This document shows, piece by piece, positions 1 to 11,879 of a stretch of 64,000 bases of DNA. The notes below the pieces were generated by a model. It was not told where the DNA came from, ran no database searches, and worked only from the letters and a program-made list of their open reading frames with translations. This DNA is from Marsupella aquatica (taxonomy: Eukaryota; Marchantiophyta), in NCBI GenBank assembly GCA_973895155.1, contig OZ316896.1, forward strand, positions 11,160,001 to 11,224,000, written 5' to 3'. The position numbers were made by a program, and so were the translations under genes. How positions within the stretch are numbered: position 1 is the stretch's first letter; each line of letters starts with the position of its first letter.

Positions 1-597
1 TTCATGTTCTTCAGCGTCATTTCTCTCACTCGTGGTGGTGGAGCCTGTTGGTTTCATCTCTAAGAAAACACATCCTATGAAAGGGGGCTGCCAAAATAAG
101 TTCAAAACACTCTAGAATACTTAAAACTAAAGGGGTCTAAAGAGGCTATGCATCCATGTTCTTCAGCGTCATTTCTCTCACTTGTGGTGGTGGAGCCTGT
201 TGGTTTCATCTCTAAGAAAACACATCCTATGAAAGGGGGCTGCCAAAATAAGTTCAAAACACTCTAGAATACTTAAAACTAAAGGGGTCTAAAGAGGCTA
301 TGCATCCATGTTCTTCAGCGTCATTTCTCTCACTTGTGGTGGTGGAGCCTGTTGGTTTCATCTCTAAGAAAACACATCCTATGAAAGGGGGCTGCCAAAA
401 TAAGTTCAAAACACTCTAGAATACTTAAAACTAAAGGGGTCTAAAGAGGCTATGCATCCATGTTCTTCAGCGTCATTTCTCTCACTTGTGGTGGTGGAGC
501 CTGTTGGTTTCATCTCTAAGAAAACACATCCTATGAAAGGGGGCTGCCAAAATAAGTTCAAAATACTCTAGAATACTTAAAACTAAAGGGGTCTAAA
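1..597. repeat. 152-bp tandem repeat array, about 3.9 copies
   Basis: A unit beginning catgttcttcagcg recurs at 3, 155, 307 and 459, an exact 152-bp period. Copies are almost identical: one C/T difference in the first copy and one C/T difference near the end of the last. The array runs off the left edge, so its true length is unknown. The last unit stops at about 597 within ggggtctaaa, followed by ordinary A/T-rich sequence. No long ORF runs through it. Its near-identity suggests recent amplification. It could be the edge of a satellite block or an array inside a transposon; nothing here decides between them. Confidence 0.95.
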
Positions 598-1774
598 AAT
601 TAATTAAAAATGTATAGAATACAAAGGCTGCCCCTTGATAAGGCAGATTGAAATGAAAATACATGACACAAAAATTTGAATAAGACAAAATCTAAAATGT
701 GCATTCATCATATAGCCGCTTCAAAATTTGGGTACATGGTAGACATACACCATACTTGGATGGGTAGCAGAGTCCTTGTAAAGCCAAAGAATATCATTAA
801 GACCCACTATACAATCCAAATTTAGTATCACAAGGAATGACAAGAAGCAATCATGGCTTCCAGGTAATTAAACATCAAAACCTCCAGCAAGATACATACT
901 TGGAATAACACTCATTGAATTAAACAGAATAATTTTGTTTACCATGACAGGTATCAATGGTATTAAGTGACAGTATACACTTTCCTTGTCACATTTTGAT
1001 GTACATTTACTTGGAGGCCCTTCGTTTTTAAATTTTTTTCTCCTACTAAGAAGTTGGTTTCCCGCATAAGCCTTCCAGCTGCAATTACTCTGCCAGGGAG
1101 GCGTTCCTACTCTTAAGACTTGATAAAAAACCAAAACCCAACCAGACCCATCCAGAGGGGCAGTTGACAAAACTAAAACAAAGAAAACCTTGGGGCATGC
1201 CACACTGTACCAAGGTATATCATACACTTCCATACCAACTATACCAACTGAATATTGTATATCCCGTCGGGCAAGATAGGGTGCACCGGCAACGAGAGCA
1301 CCGGTACCGTTGGATAGGACAGGTGTTGCATCATTTGCGTGCCAACAAACAGAGAGGGCGGCCAATGGTGTGGTCCACGAACTCCATCCCGGAGCCTTCA
1401 GTACTAAGAGCCAGTGGCGGCCCCTGTCCTGTCCTATCCTGTACCTGTCCATAGCAGTTCCAGAACCTGTACCGTTTCTGGTTGGTAGAAACCCTTTGGG
1501 GGGTGGCGGTGCTGTTGCCCTCACTAGTGGACAACCCCTCATGAAGGGGGACCGCAACAACACGGAGTATGCAAGGTATACCTTTCTCAAGGACGTCCTC
1601 AGTGCTGTTGTGGGACAGCCCTTTGAAAGATCTGGACGGAAGAGTACTGCTGTGCCCTTATATACCCAGTATCCACCGGGGACCTCATCGCAATCAATGG
1701 TCCAGCAATTGTAATATTTTTTAAAATCTTGAAAGGAGCGCTTTATTTCAACTAAAAAGTAAAACTCAATAAAA
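598..1774. other. Intergenic, no gene recognised
   Basis: Mostly low-information A/T-rich DNA. Between about 1140 and 1700 the sequence is more GC-rich and open in several frames (for example 868-1590 on minus and 1310-1714 on plus). The translations have no recognisable domain, and frames on both strands overlap, so I treat them as chance ORFs. Confidence 0.5.
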
Positions 1775-2420
1775 TAGGATTGTTTTTTACTACCCTGATC
1801 CCCTTATTCTCAATCTGTTCCTAAAACTAATTCAATAACCATGCTGACCCCATTTTGTATATGGATTACTTTTCCTCTTCTACTTAACTCGAGGTCATTC
1901 TGCACTAGTTGTCTGCCACATGGCAAGGTGCTATTGGTCATTCCGCACTAGTTGTCTGCCACCTGGCAAGGTGCTATTGGCCATGCATTGTGAAAGATCA
2001 AGCCGGCCTGGGTTTGTTCTTTTAAACAAGATGAAGAAGAATGAGCTGAGTGTGGAAAAGGAGGGTGCAGCCCTGTTGTCACCCTGTGTTTTCTAAAACA
2101 TTCAGGAGGGTGGGGAGGAAGCTGGGTAGGGCCTAGATTTGTCCAACCTGAGGGAGCTGGCCCTGTACTCCCACACTTTTCATACTTTGAAATGAGGTGG
2201 CTTGGGTTAGGGCATTACCGGATGGGGTTTGGCAGGGGGCCAATAGCGCATTGTCACATGGCAGACAACCAATGCAGAATGGGATTTGGTTAAGTACAAT
2301 AGTAAGAGTAACCCATATACAAAATCAGGGTCAACCTCCTATTTATAATAAATTGGGGGGCCCGTTTGTAATTATGGTCAATTTGGGGGACAGGTTAATA
2401 AAGAACAATAAAACAGGGAG
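1775..2420. mobile_element. Degenerate long-inverted-repeat (foldback/MITE-like) element
   Basis: The left side at about 1855-1980 pairs with the inverse of 2240-2330. Examples are the segment attttgtatatgg plus ggattact, its inverse in the agtaacccatatacaaaat region, and the tgtctgccacatggca block against its inverse at about 2256. Weaker pairing continues outward to about 1775 and 2420. The left arm also contains a 43-bp tandem duplication (1893-1935 and 1936-1978). No transposase is encoded. Arm ends and TSDs are eroded, so the boundaries are approximate and the superfamily is not assigned. Confidence 0.55.
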
Positions 2421-4240
2421 TACAATGGCCACACCCAACAACTATACTCTTGGTGTGTGGTAGAATGTAAACCTCTGTCCGTGAGTTGCAAAGGCAGCTG
2501 TGCCTTGGGAGGCTAAACAGGCAGCCTAAGGGTCACCTGGGATCCTGGAAGGCCTTGACTCTGGGTACATTTAATGTGTGGTACTGCACCACAGTCTTAA
2601 AACACAATTGCCCATATCAATGCCTCATTTGATCCCTCACTGACTACTCCTCATTCCTGTCAGTCTCATCATAAAAGGTGGAGTGCTTGTCAATAAAAGT
2701 TTAATATGCATCATGGAATGGACTATGGCTCATTCACAAAGATACCCTCCAAATCCAACCAGTCCCCCCAAGTCCCCCATGAGCAATATTTCATTGCAGG
2801 TTTAGAAGCTGGACTACTGCAGACTGATAGAGTGTTTCTCCTTTATCACGGACCCACTGTAGGGGCCCACTGCAGGGACCCCGCCAGTCCCTGTGCACTG
2901 GCCCGTCTTTGAGAGTGTGCTTCTCCTGTTGTAGTTTCCAAATCCCTTGTTTGGTTGCCGTTTAGGGGGCTCAGTTTCTTTTCCTGGTTCCGGCTTCACC
3001 GCCCCGGCACTTTGATCTTCTGGTCCCCTTGGGTGGTGCTCCTTTTTGGGCCCCCCTTTTATATTCTGGCCATTTGAATGGATTTAGTTTGGTTGTTCGA
3101 GGCAAAAAAAAAAAGTTTAATATGCACTCAACCACCTTTTGTGGAGCTCAACCCATTCCTGAACCTCTGAACTGATGATTTAAGCAGGATGACGGGACTG
3201 GAGGAGAAGAAAACTATTTTACATGTTGTACAGGCAGCTCAGGGCAGGTGGTCTGTCTACAAATTTATCACTATGAGGGCATTGTAAGTTTGCTGAACTG
3301 TTCCATGTGGGACAATGCACCGTTTATCAATTGCAAGTGTTACAGTATCGCTATGATGTTGTTCCGGGTTCCAAGCTATAGAGTTGTCAAACTGGCTTTG
3401 TATGAGCATTTGTTTTCAGTATATCTTGAGAGGAGCTTTGGATCGAGTGACCATTTGTTTTTAATAAATATATCTAGCTCGAAAGGAGCTTTGGAGTTGT
3501 CAAACTGGCTTTGTTAAAGCAGTTTGTTTTTTTTATATATATCTTGAGAGGAATATTACAACAGAATTAATCTCCAATAGAAACATAGGACCAGTTATGT
3601 GAGAATTCAAGGGGACTGAGATACCTCAAATGACTGAGGAGATGCAACTCTGGGTGTACTGTAGTTGTTGAAGTTCCCAGTCACATTTCTTATTAGGCTG
3701 TCAAGGTGATTTGTTTTCAATACATTTTTTACAAGAAAGATGATCATTGACTGCTGACTTTAGGTTTCTAATGTTTCGTGGCATCCCTCGAGGACCGGTA
3801 TTTTCTGGATTTTTTTATTAGACATCTTTTGTACCTTAGAAAGGTAATTGATACAGTTATGGATACCTTCAATTTGGAAAGAAACGACCGCTGAGCATGA
3901 TTGTGATGATTGGTGATGATTGATAAGATCATTTCAACGCTGGTACGTTGAGCACAGATGATCTGCACCCGGTCCCCTCCCCGAGTAAGAGCGCTGTCCG
4001 AGAGATCACGGTTTCCTCTGTACTCTCCTCAATACAAATATGATGGAGAAAGTAACCAACGACGTTGTGAATGTGAGATCTACACTACGTACAGAAATTT
4101 CTTCCTGGAAAACAAGGGACTTGCATGGATCCATCTAGAGCAATGAGGGAGGACGTTTAACAAATGGCAGGGGAGTCGAGACACAGCTCAATGGAGTTGG
4201 GTCAGTTAGGCATTTCAATAAGGTGCTTCTTAGGGACAGA
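2421..4240. other. Intergenic, repeat-derived, upstream of the ALMT gene
   Basis: No gene seen. A segment ending in an A-rich run at about 3104-3116, preceded by a GC-rich stretch, resembles a retroposed 3' end. From 3400 to 3560 there are near repeats of a gagaggagctttgg-type motif. The last few hundred bases before 4241 would hold the ALMT promoter and 5' UTR; I see no unambiguous core promoter element. Confidence 0.45.
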
Positions 4241-7200
4241 ATGGGAGCAGAGTCGGATGTGGATGAGAAGAGTGACACAGATCCCTGCCTCTGCGCGTTT
4301 GCTCGCTGGGAGACTCTCTTCAAGCTCTGTGTCTCCGATGGTACTGAACTGTGCCGCAGATTGATACTCAGTGCACCAGGGACAATGGGGAAGCCCGATA
4401 CTGTAATTTCATCTCCCATTCACACCCTCGTTGGGAAGCTGGGTCTCGACGATTCACGCAGGATAGTGCATTCGCTTAAGGTCGGTTTGGCGTTGACGTT
4501 GGCATCTCTTTTGGTGCTCCTGAAGCGTCCGTATGAATGGATCGGAGAGAATGGCATCTGGGCAGTCATTACAGTCGTGGTGGTCTTTGAGACTTCTGCA
4601 GGTACGTAACTATCGATTGTAGAAATTAAATTGAATTTAGCGGCACTCCACAAGCATCCATGGGTTTCAGCTGGTGTGTGCAATGCAAGTTCCGCAGTTT
4701 TGAACGAACTCGTAGGTGACTCTAGTCGAAATCGCTTTGTGTCCAAACAAGTGCCGAGTCTCCTGATGTGCTTGTAGCAAATCCGGTCGGAATGCATCTT
4801 GTTGTAGAGGCCTTATATGAGTCGCTCGATAACGTGAATACAGGAACAACGTTTGCAAAAGGGTTGAATCGAGGATTAGGAACAGTTCTGGCTGGCCTCT
4901 TGGCTTTGGGCGCAGCTCACTTGGCAGATCTCCTTCCAAGCACAGCAGAGCCAATTTCCATAGGAGCAATGGTGTTCATAACTGGTAATTACTTTTGCTG
5001 CTGGAGCAACCCTTGTCCACCTGTGATACGATCCTACCAATTCGTGAGATTGTACTAACCAGCCGACGTTTGGAACAGTAAACTCAAGCTCCCTATTGAA
5101 GGCCTAGACTCTAAAGATCGTTATCCTTCCAGTGGCTGCCATGATAGCTTCACAGACGCGCTTGTCTAGCGCCTTCTAGCTGATTTCGCGCTGGAATTGT
5201 GTAGGATGTAATCCATTGTCCATCAACAGGTTTTAGCCCCATTCTGCAATCGAGTCCTACTAGAACGGGATTGATAATCTAGCTTTCGTTGGCTGTATGT
5301 AATTTCCAGGCTCAGTTTGTACGTTCATTAGGGCTGCTCCAAAAGTGAAGAAGATGTATGACTACGGGGTGGTAATATACATGCTCACGTTCTGCATGGT
5401 TTTGGTGACGGGGTACCGCACGGGCCATGAGGTGAAGATGGGGAGCATTCGATTACTCACCATCCTGATAGGTGGTGTCATATGTTTGGCGGTAAGCTCG
5501 TTTGTCTTTCCCCACTGGGCCGGCCGAGATCTTCACAAATTGACAGCAGACAACTTCGATGAGCTGGGCAAAGCTTTGGAACGTGAGCTTACACCTTCTT
5601 CGCTGCTACCTTCTTGGCATCTAGCGTTATTAGGTGTTGTCTTACGTTGCACTCATCTTTGCAGCACGCCTGGTAGAGATAAACGGAGAGCCACACGCTC
5701 TATCATATCCGATGTTTTGAGACACAGTTTGAAGAGGTGTTCCTTCTGTGCATTTGCAGAATGTGTGAAGGAATATGTAACTGGACGAGTGCAACTGATT
5801 ACAAGTAAGACAGTTGCGGAAGATGCTGACCCAATTTACAAGTCTTGTCACAAAGCTGTCAAGTCCAGAAACACAGAAGAAGCCTTGGTAAACTCCTCGC
5901 GCAGCCCATATTAAATCTAGCATGGACTTCCAAAAACCTTAGCTTAGCCATATTTGGCCGTGTCATCCCAGCGTGATTATTTCCTAGAACTCGTAAAGAT
6001 TGTGTGCTCACATGGTGAGCTGGGAAGTTGCGCAGGCTGTTTCTGCGAGTTGGGAACCACCCCATGGCCGGTTCAGGTTAGGCTACCCCTGGAAGCAGTA
6101 CTTGACAGTGGGAACAATGCTTCGCCATTGCGCTTACAGTGTTCTAGCGTTACATGGTCGCATCCATTCAGAAATCCAGGTACCATTATTTGGCAGTCTT
6201 GCGATTCTACAGGTGCTTTTTAGTCGTTCTTTCTGAATGATTGGCCTATTTCAAGCCTTGGGATAGCCTGTCTCAATCTCTAATCTTGCAGTCGGTACTT
6301 AGCAATTCACTCGACAGAACCCCCAATAACGTTATTCTCACTAGTGACGGTTTGAAGATTGATCCATATACGTCTCTGCAGAACATACTTCGACACCCCA
6401 GATGATTCCGATTCTAACTAAGTAGGACGAGAGCTTTCATTCAGAATCTCCTCTTCGTGCCTACTCTGGTCATTTATTGGGCTTTTGTCATGTATTCCAG
6501 GCACCAAGTGGTCTCCGGATAATCTTCGCCAAAGAGATGCTGAGAGCAAGCCAGAATGCTGCCGGTCTGCTTCATGAGCTAGGTGCTTGCATTCGTAACA
6601 TGCACAAACTGAAGAACTCAATAGAAGATGGCCTAAAGAAAAGCTCCCGCGCGGCAGAAGATATTAAGGAGTTGATAAGTGCGCACTCGTATCTTCTTGC
6701 AGCTCCAGAAAGCTGGGCCGCTCTGGAAAAAAAGGTCCATGGCATCAGTGGGGAAAAAACCCGGTCAACATCAGAGAAAGAAACAATCCTATCTTTGGAC
6801 AAAGTTGCGAATTCGAACTGCGTTCAAGCAGGACAAGCGGCGCCTGATCAAAATTGTTGCTCCGAGCCTGGGCTCTGTGTTCATGATGACATCAAGGAAA
6901 GCTCACAGGTAAAGCCTGTGCACATTCTCCTGTCGGAAGATTACGAAAGAGATGCTCCCCAGCCAATCTCAAGGAACGAACCAAACACACAAACGCTGTT
7001 CTGCGACGGCGTAACTGTAAATCTTTCCGACAAGGAGAACAGATCGTTTTCTCGGGAATGCAAGACTGCATCATGCACTGTGTTCGTTAATCAGCAATCT
7101 GGAAGACGCTGGGTTGAAGACATTGCAGGTGCTGCTTCTTTGATCTCCTTCGCCTCGCTTCTGATAGAAACCCTTGCCCGTTTAGACCACGTGGTCGACG

Positions 7201-7328
7201 CCGTGCAGACACTTAGTGAAAGCGGCCGCTTCACCGCTTGTACGTGCGTGGGACCTTGCGCAAGTGTTCAAAATTCGAAGAGGTCGATACACCTACCAAC
7301 AAGCTTTATGCAAGGAGCAGTCGACTAG
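4241..7328 (+). CDS. ALMT family anion channel (aluminium-activated malate transporter-like), 6 exons
   Basis: Exons by eye: 4241-4601, 4844-4984, 5310-5582, 5760-5887, 6036-6179, 6501-7328. Every junction is GT-AG and the phases join to one 624-residue frame. The start is the first in-frame ATG (4241); the frame is open slightly upstream without an ATG. The N-terminal half carries the ALMT membrane domain: DDSRRIVHSLKVGLAL, WAVITVVVVFE, FAKGLNRGLGT, a YDYGVVIYMLTF helix, LTILIGGVICL and the WAGRDLH motif. The C-terminal half has the WEPPHGRF (WEP) motif, HPWKQYL-like YPWKQYL, and a final ISFASLLIETLARLDHVVDAV helix, all hallmarks of the family. Family members conduct malate and other anions at the plasma membrane or tonoplast; which membrane and ligand apply here cannot be read from sequence. 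Six exons is a familiar ALMT layout. The protein is somewhat longer than many ALMTs owing to a polar insertion around exon 6. Confidence 0.9.
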
Positions 7329-8286
7329 CAGCTATCGTACAATCACAGGGAGGTCGAAAAGATGTTTGAATCATGTCTTCATTGAACTTTCATGGTGTCG
7401 AATTTCTAATCCTCATCAAATCTTCAGAGCAGCTGGTAGCACCCCCTTCCTCAAAGAGAGTTCCTCTGCTGGTCGACGGTTCACACTCCCAATGTGGACT
7501 CCCAGCCCCCATGATTTCACCGTGACTACTTTGTAAACGACTCGAATTCAGGAAGTATAACGTCAAATCCTTTTTTTCGCCTGGGTTAGGGCTTTACTTC
7601 CCTGCGATTGTGGGCACCTGCTCTCCGGCCTGCGGCTAGAGAAACAGGGAGGATGTGTGTTCAAGAATGCCGTTGCGTCATTCTAATCTAAAGAGAAATA
7701 TATTTGGATGCCTTCCGGTACAACAAGGCCGGGCATGAATTGAGAGACACTTTGGCATGTGGAAGAATCTCGAGCGATTGAAATTGATTGTACAGCTCTC
7801 GAATCATCTGTCCTGAAATGCACAGATTGTATGGATCGATCCAGTTTATATTCTCCAGTACAAGCTTGTCAATGCATGCTGCTTACGAGAAGCAATTCCA
7901 TGTAGTGAATTCATAACATGCAATCAATTGGAACAATTATCCCCCATATATGTTTCTCAAACGGATGGATTTTCGTGTCAGTAGTCCCGTAGTAATAAGC
8001 AGGTTACCCTGTTTTATACAATATCCATTGTTGACAGAATTCCTATTACGTCCAGAAGAAACGCGACAAATCGTATCGTTAGATTGTTTCCATACACACT
8101 TTCCACGATTGGCGGTTTCATACCGTATTTCCAGGCCACCAGTCCCTCGAAGTCTTCCTATCTTACTTATCTTGTCGGTCTCCATAGTAAAGGAGCTCAC
8201 AAACACGGAAGGACGTTAAATTCTTCGTTCGACGAGATTCGCCTAGAAATCAACTTAGACAGTAGTTCAAATGAACTGCCACCTCT
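7329..8286. other. ALMT 3' flank, no gene recognised
   Basis: This probably contains the ALMT 3' UTR. Overlapping opposite-strand ORFs at about 7937-8219 have no recognisable product. No repeat structure was noticed. Confidence 0.5.
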
Positions 8287-8450
8287 AGATATATAATTTA
8301 CTCAGCAAAATACTGTGCTCATTCCTCAGCAAAAAACTGTGCTCATCAAACAGAAATCAGGAGCTCTGCCCCCTCCAGATATATAATTTACTCAGCAAAA
8401 TACTGTGCTCATTCCTCAGCAAAAAACTGTGCTCATCAAACAGAAATCAG
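8287..8450. repeat. 90-bp tandem duplication with internal 'ctcagcaaaa..ctgtgctcat' subrepeats
   Basis: The segment beginning agatatataatttactcagc at 8287 recurs at 8377. Each 90-bp unit also contains two diverged copies of a short ctcagcaaaa/ctgtgctcat block. The two units differ by only a few bases next to the junction (gagctctgccccc against the first flank), so the duplication looks young. Confidence 0.85.
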
Positions 8451-11339
8451 TAGCAAAGATGTCGTGCCAGAGAACGAACGAAACGTGGAACAGATCCATG
8501 GACGTGAGGAGCTCCAAGGCCAAAGCGGTGGCCGAGCTCTTTGGGGAGAGGCCCTGTGATGATCTACCTGTACTTCAACTATGGTGACAACTGAGGACCT
8601 TGGATTTCTCTATTTGACCAGTATTCGTCGTCAAGTCCTTTCTTTGCATGCATGTGAGTGTGATTTGATCCCAAAGAATGCAAAAGGAAATAAAATTGTC
8701 ATCTGCACATGTACGTGGCTTCTTTAGCACAGCTCCAGGAAAGGGCACTGGATTAACACGGGCATTGACATTTTTTTGGGGGTCATCTCTACATGCTGAA
8801 GGGAAGGACAATGAAGTGACATGGGCAGATTAAGTCGAAGATAATTCCTCTGTTGCAATGGAAAGTGGGAAAATTGATACTAGTTAGTGTTGGGTAAGTG
8901 AACCTCACCACAAATTGAACTTACGAGAATATCCACAGCTACATTAATCATCATCCCTGAAACCAGCAAAGGTAAGTCTGTCTCTTTCATCCAGTAATCA
9001 TGGTCGTTGGTTGACCCTTGCTTGACCCAGCTATTCTGCTGGGCGTTGCTTAGTCTTCTTCAATCTCTGTCTACTTTTGGTTGTCTGGGCCCACATCAAA
9101 TCATTGGCAAAGGTAGTAGCCCTGGCCTAAGTTTGTAGACCATGTTTTTTTTTTTCACCTTATGATTTATCAGTCACAAAGTAATATGGTCCAGTCTCAC
9201 AAAACATTCTGCATGACATTTGTCTCTTTCATCCAGTTTTATTCCTTCCTAGGTAGCTGCAAAATTCAATTGCTCGGCATGCTTCTACAGTAAGGGTTCC
9301 CCTATTCCATATCGAATTGGCTTTTCAATGCTTACTTTTTCTTCTAGGTAAATATTTACATGACCTAGATTTCAATTGGGTCTAATTCTTCTCTCAACAA
9401 ATGTCCTTCAATCAATATTCCTTCACCTAGAATTCGTTAAGCAGGTTGGATGGTTTGGCTTAATGCTAATAAACACTGTTGGTGATCTGTCCAAGGATAA
9501 TAGTTTTATGATGACAGCCATAAACCACATTCTTGAAGACATAATTATATTGAGTCTTTGTTTTTCTGCCAATCAATTTGTTACACACTGGCTTTGCCCA
9601 GTGGAATTATATAATTCAATACTAGAGTCAAGCGCTCAGGGAAGGCTCTAGAGTGTTGTCAGTGTCAGATGGAGAATGCAGGGGAGCTGTGTGGGAATGC
9701 AGGGTAGCTGTCCATTTTATTTTGACTCAGGAGAAGCAAAGTCAAGGGGCATGAGGCTGGAGCGTTTGTGTTTTCAAGAGACAAGGTTTGAATCCTCGTC
9801 CATCGTGCTCTTTACTACAGCGGCAGTTGTGTATTTCTTTGACTGAAAGCTCAGGGAAGGCTCTAGAGAGTGACACAATTTACAATGTGAGATGTTCATT
9901 GGCCTTTAACTTTAGTGGCATTGTACCACATGAGTCTACGCAGAATTTCCTTTGTCTGGAAGATGAGAACAAGCTCCACCGAGTAGTCTAAGTGTGAAAG
10001 AGATTATTTTCCATACCAGGTGAGCATCACTCCCATCCATTGTATAAGGCCTTCCTAAATTTTGGGTTCCGCACATGAATTGAATTGAGAGCCTGCCCTT
10101 TCTGGCAACAAAAAGGTATTGAGCCCTACTGTACATAGATCAGGATTCCATTCCGGGTCTGTGGGATTTTGTATCAAGTTCTGAAGATATTACTTTTGCT
10201 TGACATTTTAGGATTTGTTGATTATTTTGGCAAGAAGAATTGGTAATGAAGGAAAAGGCTGAGGCCATGGGCCCTCCATGGGAAAGTAGGAATAGAGGTA
10301 AGAATCCACCAGCAATTGAAAGAACAACAAAGCCTGGCGAAATTACAACATTCTGGTTTGGCCAGACAGGTGAGATTGAAAAGTCCTAAATTAGCCACCA
10401 GTTGTAATTGACTCTAAATGCCTTGGCTGTTTATTATTGTTGTTTTGCAGGTTGTGTAGATATGTTACCATGCGTTGGATTGCCTTCAATCCTGCGGGCA
10501 ATTCTGTATAGCTCAGAGGGAGAAGGGATGTCGTCCAACAGGCATGCTGACATCAAATGGTTTAAAATATACAGCTGGTTTTCTATCACTTGCCATTTGT
10601 CATCAAAATTTGCCTTTTGATCAAGTTTTTCATAGAGGCATTTTGCCATCCAGTTTTGCCTAACTTATGTTGTAAAATTTTCTCAAGTAGGCTTCCTTTC
10701 TCTTTACATATTATTTTTATTTTGGGGGATTTACTAGGTTGCCACTCTTTTGGGGCATAATATATACCTCGCCACTGAATTTTTCTATTTATCACAATGC
10801 CACTCTTTTGGTTTGTGGGTTAAGAAAACTAATTTATGTTAGCTCTTTCACAACCAATGGCTATTATCACACTCAGTTTCCTAACCAAATGGCCGGAGTC
10901 TCCCTCAAGATGACCTTGACTATGAAAGTGAAGGTGCAAAAGCTCGATTGAAAGCTACCTCTTGGGCCTCTAGACTCTAACTCTAAATGAGCCAGGGCAA
11001 TAGCTGAAAATGATGGTGCAGACCAAAAAACAGGGATGAGGGCAAGGAAACACAAGGGAATCATTTTTTCAGCAAGCTGTTATTGTCTCTTCTCCCCTCT
11101 ACATTTGTTCAAGGAACAAGTAATCAGTCTACTATCTTACTAATCTACTAATAAAGCGCAACTCAGAGCTCCTTTCTAGGGCTAAGGTCTAGAATAAAGT
11201 CATTTCCTTCTGTAAGTCACAGGAATTGCATTACATGCTTTCTATTGTGCAAGCAACAGCTGCTGGTAGCCAGTTGGTGCTGGTTTGCTGCCTGAAGGTT
11301 GAATGTAAATACGTTGACAATGCCAGCCTTATCTTGCAA
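8451..11339. other. Intergenic, low complexity and repeat fragments
   Basis: No gene is supported. Just after the 90-bp duplication, 8458-8587 is locally GC-richer and open from an ATG at 8459 (MSCQRTNETW..., ending LPVLQLW); I do not recognise it. A 20-bp direct repeat, gctcagggaaggctctagag, occurs at about 9633 and 9849. At 9750-9805 a ggctggagcg / ggtttgaatcc pair resembles degenerate RNA polymerase III A and B boxes. At 10740 and 10798 tgccactcttttgg recurs. Segment 11010-11130 resembles 13300-13400. Confidence 0.4.
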
Positions 11340-11410
11340 CAGGCCATGGGCTGGTGGTAGAGCGCAACCGTGGGGCGGGTGAGGTTTCAGGTTCAAACCT
11401 TGCTTGCATC
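11340..11410 (+). repeat. tRNA-derived SINE-like head
   Basis: A tggtagagcgcaa A-box-like motif at about 11352 is followed about 35 bp later by ggttcaaacc, a B-box-like motif. The stretch looks like a tRNA-derived SINE promoter rather than a functional tRNA: I cannot form a convincing acceptor stem or cloverleaf. Two ccccaaaa(a)gtggggttca hairpin-like blocks follow at about 11437 and 11506, which may belong to the body. Confidence 0.4.
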
Positions 11411-11559
11411 ATTTTCTTTTTTAACACTCATCTCCCCAAAAGTGGGGTTCATACCTCTTTAGTGACCTAGGAATGTTTTGATTGCATAGGAGAGTTAACA
11501 CACATACTCCCCAAAAAGTGGGGTTCACATGCACCTAGTGGCACTTGGAGCTTGTGACC

Positions 11560-11800
11560 GGTCTTTTCGGCTTTTTGGCCTCTTTTCTTGTTCCCCCTTC
11601 ATTGGGTTTTTGGCCTGTGGGATATTCAAAGAGACGAGTCCCTGGAACAACATTAAATCTGCCTCGGTTCTCCCGCACAGCCTACCGGAAGAGCACCCTG
11701 TATTTCCCATTTTTTGCATTACCCTCTTCAGTTTTCAGGCCACAGTACCCGTGCCCCCCTCTCAAGTAGTGACTTTTCTTTTACTTTTACATTTATACGG
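11560..11800 (+). repeat. Dispersed repeat, copy A (inverted relative to 12800-13110)
   Basis: The inverse complement of 12800-13110 matches this segment over most of its length. Shared blocks include attcaaagaga, gagcaccctg and caggccac in the same order. It may be the body of the SINE-like unit whose tRNA-like head lies at 11340. Both copies happen to be open in the same reading frame, described in the findings. Confidence 0.6.
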
Positions 11801-11879
11801 ACTTTCAAGTGACAGTTGTTGCAGTCACTGGGGGACGGGAACGACCCTTTATATTCTCATGTTTGCCTGACTCTTAGTA

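Noticed and set aside
868-1714. Long overlapping ORFs on both strands (240 and 134 residues)
   Set aside because: They overlap antisense in a GC-rich patch, show no recognisable domain, and have low-complexity or erratic composition.
7937-8296. Paired ORFs of about 89 residues on both strands
   Set aside because: Mutually antisense shadows with no family resemblance; more likely ALMT 3' flank.
11340-11410. Possible tRNA gene
   Set aside because: A- and B-box-like motifs are present, but I could not build acceptor and anticodon stems; a SINE head is more likely.
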